Shown here: positions 57,485 through 64,000 of the stretch, one piece after another | How positions within the stretch are numbered: position 1 is the stretch's first letter | Layout: each line of letters begins with the position of its first letter | Origin: Paguma larvata | Taxonomy: Eukaryota; Chordata; Mammalia; Carnivora; Viverridae | Length of the DNA stretch: 64,000 nucleotides | NCBI GenBank assembly: GCA_030068075.1 | Contig: CM057826.1 | Span: forward strand, 36,072,211 to 36,136,210 | Reading direction: 5' to 3' | Made by a program: the position numbers and the translations under genes | The notes under the pieces: model-generated | Database searches by the model: none | What the model was told of the DNA's origin: nothing | What the model saw: only the letters and a program-made list of their open reading frames with translations

Positions 57485-58120
57485 TATTCTTACAGTGTTT
57501 TAGGGTTGGGGAAGTCTGGGGAATATTGAATAGAAAAATATACCCAGATAATAAGGCAATAGCTATGTACTGATGATTTATAAGTATTTATAAGTATTTA
57601 TAAGATATCATTCTTAAAAGATATCAGAAATGGCAAGAACTCTTACTTTAAATAACTCAATTCAATGGGTCAATTATCTCAATTTTCAGGGTTATATTTC
57701 AAAGTTGGCAGGCACATCAAAAATCTGTGATGTTGCTTTAAGCCAGGTATTCCATACAGTGTAACTGAGGTTTTCTGTATACGACAAGTTGTTATCAATA
57801 TATGTACTGAAATTACTCAAATTAAAACAACATCATCATGCTTAATGTGCTGACACTGTGGGGTCCAATGGAGTTTTGTTTGGGCACCTGAAGGAAACCG
57901 TGAGGAAGAGGGTGGTCTTGCCAGAAAGTACAACTGCGGCCATCTAGCAGAGTGAGATTAGACTTTTCAAAGGACAATGTTATCTCCCTAGCCTTTCTGT
58001 CTTATACCAAATGGTATGTATATCCCCCTACTCAGAGATATAAAATTATAGCACTATTGTTTCTGTGTCAGAAACTATAATTGATTACAAAATCTCAAAT
58101 ACTGGCAGAAATAGTATATT
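57485..58120. other. Unassigned sequence
   Basis: Includes three copies of atttataagt at about 57576-57604. Otherwise nothing recognised. Confidence 0.4.
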
Positions 58121-58138
58121 TTAAAACATCCACTTCTC

Positions 58139-58331
58139 AGGGCACCTGATGGCTCAGTCGGTTAAGCATCTGACTCTTGGTTTCAGATCATAATTTCACG
58201 GTTTGTGAGTTTGAGCCCCACATCGAGCTCTGACCTGACAGCATGGAGCTGTTGGGAATTCTCTCTCTGCCCTTTTCCTGTTCTCTTTCTCTCTCTCTCT
58301 CAATGAATAAATAAACTTTAAAAAATAAAAA
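58139..58331 (+). mobile_element. CAN-SINE, sense, with perfect 17-bp duplication
   Basis: 'agggcacctgatggctcagtcggttaagcatctgactcttggtttcagatcat', 'gagtttgagccccacatcgagctc', CT tract, 'gaataaataaacttt'. Flanked by identical taaaacatccacttctc at 58122-58138 and 58332-58348. Confidence 0.96.
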
Positions 58332-58349
58332 TAAAACATCCACTTCTCT

Positions 58350-59534
58350 AAGTATTCATTTTAGTTCAACGATTTATGGCACATATTCTTCTAAGATGCT
58401 GGTCTCACCCCACCTGAGAGTAGGAAGGGGCTAAGGTGGGAAGGCAGTGAAGGAAGGTTTTCTGAAGAAAGTTACCTATTCACTGAGAGAGAATGGGAGA
58501 AGGGCCAGTCTCAAGTCAAGGTTCAATTGCTCGCAACATGAGAAATGTTTGGAGACTACTATTAAACGCATTATTATATACATATTTCTTTTTTGAATTC
58601 ATTTTGTTCGTCTATAGAATTAGATTGTATAGGGTACTGGTATGTGATAAAGTACTGAATTTTCTATGCAATTTTACACTTGAGATTTAATATTTTCTTC
58701 TCTTTTAACAAATCCCAAATCACTACTATGATCAGAATAGATGTCCAGTGTCAGAAGTTGAAAATAGTGTTCTCTAACTAATAAATTTTAATCTTTTGTC
58801 AGTTTCTTCCAAATTATCCGTTTCTAGTTTTCGAGACCTGCAATTAATCCTCATTATCTTTTATTTTAATTCTAATTCATTGCAATAAATTATAATTTGT
58901 ATTCATAAATTAATTAAGAGAGAAACTTGAGCACTGAAATTTCTCCACGTCTAACACTTATTCTGGTACTCTTCTATAACATTCTGACTCTCCTGGATTT
59001 CCACGGTCACTACCTAACATATCCCACATTGATGCTCTTCATTCTGATATGGCTAGCATCCTTGTTGAATTAACCACTTTTCTGTGAGGATTTATCACAC
59101 TATTTCATTGCTTCTATCAGCCACTATGCCTACTCACACTGCTTTACACTTTACACAAAATAATCTTAGATAAAAAATGCTTTATAAACGTGCTAATTAT
59201 TCTCTAATCCATCCCCGCCTGCTGCTCGTTCTCCAACCTTCTTTTGAGTGCTTGCACATGAAGGTGGTGAGGTTCCAGTTGGGTTTGACCAATATTGCAG
59301 ATCATAAGGTAGGAAGACAAAGAGTTCAGGACACTTCTTGCCGCCACTTCCCTGGGTGGCACCTCGCTTCTGACCGCAGGTAGCTCAGAAGACATCCTTC
59401 TCTGTGGCTTGAGCTCTTTTTTGCACTCTGGTAAAGCTCTGACAATCTTATTCCATTAACCTTGAGGGTGGTGATGACATTTTGCTGCTGCTGTTTGTTT
59501 TCTGTTTTGTTTTGTTCTTAACCTCGCCCTTCAT
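58350..59534. other. Unassigned sequence
   Basis: No gene. The stretch at about 59200-59390 is GC-richer ('ggtggtgaggttccagttgggtttgaccaat') and may be an old repeat that I cannot name. Confidence 0.4.
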
Positions 59535-59561
59535 TAAATCTCCTTATTTAAAGGAGATTTA
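59535..59561. repeat. Perfect short inverted repeat
   Basis: Eleven-base arms taaatctcctt and aaggagattta around a 5-base loop, at the 3' edge of the antisense SINE. Confidence 0.85.
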
Positions 59562-59706
59562 TTTTTCTTTAATTTTGAGAGTGAGCAAGGGAGGGACAGA
59601 GAGAGAAACAAAAGATATGAAGCAGGCTCTGCACTGACAACAGTAAGCCCAATGTGGGGCTCGAACTCACGACACCGAGCTCATGACCTGAACCATCCAG
59701 GCTCCT
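59560..59706 (-). mobile_element. CAN-SINE, antisense, truncated and diverged
   Basis: 'ttattttt..ttaattttgagagtgagcaagggagggacagagag', 'gaagcaggctctgcactgacaacag', 'ccaatgtggggctcgaactcacga', and a deleted head ending in 'gaaccatccaggctcc'. Confidence 0.88.
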
Positions 59707-60000
59707 CTAATGTGTACGTTTTCAAACTAAATATACATTATATGCAAATGTATTCACAAAAGCCTATGTTTCATATTGATTTACGTTGATAACACACACC
59801 TTCTCAGATAAAATATTCCTTATGAGAAAATTATAGCAGTGGCAAGGGATTGATAATTGGTTTCATAGATTTCTGTATTTTCACCTCCATTTTGATTTCA
59901 TTTCTTTTCATAGAAAACAACTAGCTGCTGGTGTTCGGGGTCACTATTACTTTTCCAGCTTCACACTGTTCATCCTTTAGCTTACGTTGCTGAGTTCAGT

Positions 60001-60232
60001 TTTTTTTTTTTTTAATATTTTAATGTTTATTCATTTTTTAGAGAGAAAGAGAGAGAGACAGAGCATGAGTGGGGGAGGGTCAGAGAGAGAGAGGGAGACA
60101 CAGAACCCGAAGCAGGCTCCAGGCGCCAAGCTGTCAGCACAGAGCCCCACGCGGGGCTCGAACTCACGAACCGCGAGATCATGACCTGAGCCGAAGTCAG
60201 ACGCTCAACCGACTGAGCCACCCAGGCGCCCC
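60001..60232 (-). mobile_element. CAN-SINE, antisense, CpG-rich and young-looking
   Basis: Poly-T tail, intact GA body, 'ccacgcggggctcgaactcacgaaccgcgagatcatgacctgagccgaagtcagacgctcaaccgactgagccacccaggcgcccc'. Duplication tgagttcagttttt (59991-60004) and tgagttccagttttt (60233-60247). Many CpGs are kept, so it is among the youngest copies in the window. Confidence 0.96.
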
Positions 60233-60249
60233 TGAGTTCCAGTTTTTAA

Positions 60250-60670
60250 AAGTTACATTGACTGAAAAATATTAAAGTATAAGAGAAACTCTCTTATGTG
60301 ACATTTTGAAGTTTAAAAAGTAGATTCTTTTAAGGATCGATAATGTTATTTGCCATTCACTTAAAGATTTACAGACTCCCTAAATCAAAACTTAGAGATG
60401 AAAGAGGATTAAAGACTCTACTGCAGTAAGATTAAATAAAAGTAATACATCACTCTATACATAACTAATATAACCATCCTGTGACCCGGTGCTATCTCGT
60501 GGACATGTAAAGTAAGCTGTAAACGGAAGTCATAGATGTACATTTACTAATTTATAGCAGTCACGTTAAAAGTTAAAAAGAAACAGGTGACATTCATTTT
60601 AATAATACTTCACCTAATCCATTATGCTAAAATATTATTTTAACATGTAATCAACAAAACCATTTTCATG
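60250..60670. other. Unassigned spacer
   Basis: Nothing recognised. Confidence 0.4.
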
Positions 60671-60675
60671 AATTC

Positions 60676-61265
60676 TTTCCTTTTTCTTTTTTCATAACAA
60701 GTTTCCAGCACCCGGTGTGTACTTTTCACTTATTCATCTTAATTCGAACAAGCCACTTCTCAGGTTTTCAAGAGCTACTGCGGCTGGAGGCCGTGACACT
60801 AGCATAGCCACTAACATTCTGGAGGCCTAAAACTCCAGAATTGGACGGAATAGGAGATAATGCTTTCTGAGATTCTTTCCCCCCGTTGCTTCATCTTCAT
60901 CCCAGTACCAGTTTTATCCAGCTCTGAAGATTCTGTTTCTTCGAAATCCTGATACCCAAGCTCTTCTGTATATTTCAGTAAGAATCGACAGAACAGATCT
61001 CTTTGTGAAGACAACAAAAAAGTTCTGTTTGCAATACTTCCTACCAAAGGGAGTTAGTAATCAGAATCCCGAAGGTTCTCACTATCACTTATCGTGCCGG
61101 CAACAGGTGGTGGATGAGCCCTTACACCGCACTTCCCCTCGGACCACGACGTTGAAAGAACCGGCCTTGAGCGGGGCTGGGGGTGCTTCCTGCTGAGACC
61201 TCCTGCTGAGACCTACCGTGTGCCCCGCGCTCATGCCATCTTTCTGACTCCAGCATGAGTGGTTG
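60676..61265 (-). other. CpG-richer segment, possible decayed retrocopy of an unidentified gene
   Basis: Read on the minus strand, this is GC- and CpG-richer than its surroundings (about 61050-61240), then carries a 78-codon open frame (61047 to 60811) with an acidic stretch including LGYQDFEETESSELDK, and ends near a T/C-rich run at 60676-60692 that would be a decayed A tail on the minus strand. A short minus-strand frame from an ATG near 61233 reads MSAGHTVGLSRRR. and stops after about 50 codons. I do not recognise a gene. An old processed pseudogene is one explanation; a conserved CpG-rich element or chance are others. No intron or splice evidence is visible. Confidence 0.3.
61188..61213. 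repeat. 13-bp perfect tandem duplication
   Basis: tcctgctgagacc occurs twice, back to back (61188-61200 and 61201-61213). Confidence 0.95.
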
Positions 61266-61269
61266 CATA

Positions 61270-61770
61270 TGGAGTGTAGCTGTCCTCTTCACTTTGCGCT
61301 CAGATTTGGATGTAATTTCACTATTCTAATACAGCGGTTTTACACAAACCACTGGAGTGCTGCTCAGGACCTAGTCGTCAAGGAGCGCACACTTGGTGTC
61401 TTCCCTTCAGTGGTAAAAAGATTCAGCGATTTGTAAGTTTAATCTTGAATTACATTTTAATGAACAAAAGTTTACCCTTTAATTTCTACTATAGTGGACT
61501 GTTTTTATTTTCCCTCCGATGTTCCTGTAGCCAGGTTTATGACAACAGTTCCTAATTGTATGATAGTAAATCTAAATAAGGCAGGTATTTAAATCTGAAA
61601 AAAGGCAATTATTGTTGCTGGAATAAAATTTTGTGCACAACTATTCCAGCTTAGGAAGTTCTCAATAAATAATTGATTTTATCAATATATCCTAAGAGTA
61701 TCAAGAAATTGCTCGAAACAATTTGTATTAAATTAAAGTAGATCTTAGCCTCTGAAATTAGATGAGCCTC
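61270..61770. other. Unassigned sequence
   Basis: Nothing recognised. Confidence 0.4.
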
Positions 61771-61774
61771 CACC

Positions 61775-61960
61775 AAGACACCAGTTTCCAAATTTATTAA
61801 GCCGTGTGATATAGAGAATTTCTCTTAACTCTCTAAATCTCAATTTTCTCATCTGTAATATGGGTATAATAATAATCTTTACCTTATAGTTGTGAGGGCA
61901 AATAATGCATTTAATATGCTTGACACTGTGCCTGGCAATAAAAGTATATGTGTTGATTAT
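61775..61960 (+). mobile_element. MIR, sense
   Basis: 'ccgtgtgatatagagaatttctcttaactctctaaatctcaattttctcatctgtaatatgggtataataataatctttaccttatagttgtgagggcaaataatgc' then 'gacactgtgcctggcaataaaag': a well-ordered sense MIR. Confidence 0.9.
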
Positions 61961-62034
61961 CATCATAATTGTCCCTTATAGTTTTTTATTACAGAGCCAC
62001 CCATAGTGGCTTTCCAGGCTAAGGTAAATCCTTC

Positions 62035-62225
62035 ATGCATTCATGGATTCACTTAATAGTCACTAAAAAGCTTCCATATGCTGAGTACTAAGCTAAGCAA
62101 TGAAGGTACAAAAGCGAACACAATGGACACTGTTCTTGCCGTCTTAGTCTATCTAAGACTGGTCTTAGTCTACCAGAAGATACAGACAAATACCTAAATG
62201 ACCCTAGCAAAGTGCTTTTTAGAGG
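62035..62225 (-). mobile_element. L2-like 3' end, antisense
   Basis: 'attcatggattcacttaatagtcactaaaaagcttccatatgctgagtactaagctaagcaatgaaggtacaaaagcgaacacaatggacactgttcttgcc' follows antisense L2. An imperfect internal duplication of 'gtcttagtctatctaagact' lies at 62141-62173. Confidence 0.65.
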
Positions 62226-62229
62226 AGGA

Positions 62230-63145
62230 ACTTCCTCTCTGCTTCCAGGAGATTCTGTTCTGGGATTTCTTTTTCTCTTCAGGGCCATCACAGATACTCA
62301 TTTTATCTCAGGTTTTCTCTTTGGGGAGATATCCGCTCTGTGCCCATAGTCGACCCGTCTACTGCTTCCCATGCGGAATGGATCACAACATCACTAGCCG
62401 TCTGTGCCACTTTACTGCCTCTCTCTAGTTATATTCTTTTCTTAACCTGGAAGACACGGCTCTATCTCCTTTGTCTGCACTTATACCAAATAACTATTTC
62501 TCTTGAGCGACTTTGGGTCTGGTGGTTCTGTGTCCTGACTTGAGTGTGAGGTGATCCTGTTCTGGCAGGGAATTTCTGGAAAGCAGCCACTTGAAACCAG
62601 TTTGATGAGACATAGAAAGGAAAATCTCACAGGCAGTTTATTGTCGTGGTAAAGGGAACCACCAGAACCTATGATTTAAGGGGACTCTCCACTCTTCCAA
62701 GAGTACATACAGTGGAACCGCTCCAGAGCGCAGAAATTCAAACCTCTTAATTTTCAAAAAGATTGTGATTTGGGAGAGAGAAAGAGAGAGGATATCAGTG
62801 TGACGGCTTTTACACATCGTGTGCCTATTGTGTCAAAGATGTTCTGTATATTGTTCAAGTGCCTTTAGTATTCTGGAGCTTGAAGTTACAGAAATTTATT
62901 TTGCCCCAAGATAAAAACAATAACATGACATTTGTTCTTCCTTTTTTATGCTTTCATTTTAGAATAAGTGTTCATCATTAAGCTCTAAATAATAGTACTG
63001 ACAAGGCTTTTTAGGACTGTGAGTGAGAATGAGTTTGGATAATCTAGTGAAATACACATTGTGTATATGATGAATAGTAGTGAGTTCTAGAAGAATGGAA
63101 ATAGAATGTTAAACATCAGAAATATTCAACCCCCCTTCATCATGC
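62230..63145. other. Unassigned sequence
   Basis: No repeat recognised; frames at 62198-62543 overlap and have no motif. Confidence 0.4.
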
Positions 63146-63149
63146 AACT

Positions 63150-63470
63150 AATTTCATCTCATTCTGGACCAAGTGTCTTCAACTTTTTAGAATCTTGCTT
63201 ATTTAATTTCCTTGGCCTAGAAAACTTCATTATTCTTCTCCTATCCACAACTATTTTATTCTTCAGATGTGGGAAACATCATCCTCTCCAAAGAGTCTTT
63301 CTTATTTTCTTACTTGAGGCCAGTAAGTCCAAGGGTATTTGTAACATACAAGTATTGCTTTGCTCCTATGTGTATGTGAGTTAGGTTCATTGAGTGCAGG
63401 GATTATGCCCTAGTTCTTAGTCATTCACATGTCTACAGCTCAGAGAACATCCTATAAAATTTCATAGAAT
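63150..63470 (+). mobile_element. L2 LINE 3' part, sense
   Basis: 'ccttggcctagaaaacttcattattcttctcctatcc', 'tccaaagagtctttcttattttcttacttgagg', 'attgagtgcagggattatgccctag' and 'ctcagagaacatcctataaa' follow sense L2 at high divergence. Confidence 0.5.
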
Positions 63471-63474
63471 GCAT

Positions 63475-64000
63475 ATGCAAACCTGTATCTTATTCCTAAA
63501 TATGCTAGACATTTGCTTTGTGAAGCAGGAAATACTGATGAATTTCTCCATAATCCTGTGTTTGTATCCATAAAATATTTGCCGATTACCTTCCAACTAA
63601 AACTTGATGATTATTCTAAATATATGTTTTTGGATATGTGTAAAAGTGAGGGTCAGGGAGGGAAATTACACTAAGACTCTTGCATTGTATCTATTATTTT
63701 GAAATAGTGGTTAAGCTCTAGGGGAAAGAAATTAAGTTTTAGAGTCCACAGTGATACAAATATACAATGGTATATTAATATACTCTAGCAATAAGTCATT
63801 AACTATTTTTTCCTTAGGACTCTTTGGGCTAATGAATGGACCTTCCATAGAGTTCAGTGTACTCAAGTAAGTAATTTGCTCACATTAACATATACATGGA
63901 CATATATGCCTTGCTACCTAGCAGTATATGCCTTGCCACTTAGTAAGATGAGCAGAGTGGAGACCAGTTTGTGAAACTGATTAGGGTCAGAATTTTTTCC
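63475..64000. other. Unassigned window end
   Basis: Contains two similar 22-25 bp units starting atatgccttgc at about 63903 and 63927. Nothing else recognised. Confidence 0.4.

Noticed and set aside
63903..63949. Near-duplicate 'atatgccttgc' units as a regulatory array
   Set aside because: Two imperfect copies only; more simply a small tandem duplication.

Overview
This window looks like ordinary nuclear DNA from a feliform carnivore, most likely a cat. The evidence is about 21 copies of the carnivore tRNA-Lys-derived SINE (CAN-SINE/SINEC). Their head reads 'cctgggtggctcagtcggttaag' or its reverse complement, which is the feliform rather than the canid form. They sit in AT-rich sequence with mammalian L1, L2, L3/CR1, MIR and LTR (MaLR-type) fossils. 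I find no protein-coding gene, rRNA, tRNA gene, CRISPR array or bacterial-type operon. Longer open frames are antisense shadows of LINEs, SINE translations or chance frames. The window is best described as intergenic, or deep inside a large intron.

Layout. 1-1.24 kb: unassigned sequence. 1.24-8.79 kb: a nearly full-length but decayed L1 on the minus strand (3' UTR left, 5' UTR right), carrying three SINE insertions and readable ORF2 fragments. 8.8-13.6 kb: L2-like fossils and a 5'-truncated plus-strand L1. 13.7-22.2 kb: mostly unassigned sequence with SINEs, an L2, two MIRs and dinucleotide repeats. 22.2-24.6 kb: an antisense L1 (L1MC-like 3' UTR plus the end of ORF2). 25.2-25.5 kb: a fragment of the very old L3/CR1 LINE that is still open for 61 codons. 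26.3-27.3 kb: sense L2. 28.6-32.4 kb: repeat-poor. 32.6-34.7 kb: a cluster of L2 pieces in both orientations. 34.75-40.5 kb: the longest repeat-poor block. 40.5-46.1 kb: antisense L1, a MIR nested inside a MIR, further MIRs and young SINEs. 46.1-49.1 kb: repeat-poor. 49.1-55.4 kb: two abutting SINEs, a MaLR-like LTR inside L1, two antisense L1 blocks, and an antisense MLT1-like LTR. 55.4-64 kb: MIRs, a possible MER5-like fossil, SINEs, a CpG-richer segment that may be a decayed retrocopy, and L2 pieces.

There is no set of genes working together here. The informative content is the nested transposon history: L3 and L2/MIR first, then MaLR, old L1 and MER5-like elements, then CAN-SINEs of several ages. 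Some SINEs have perfect target-site duplications and may be lineage-specific or polymorphic. Repeat family names come from recognising remembered consensus features, not from a database search. I found no convincing undescribed system. The best leads are the open L3/CR1 fragment, the CpG-richer segment near 61 kb, and the repeat-poor blocks.
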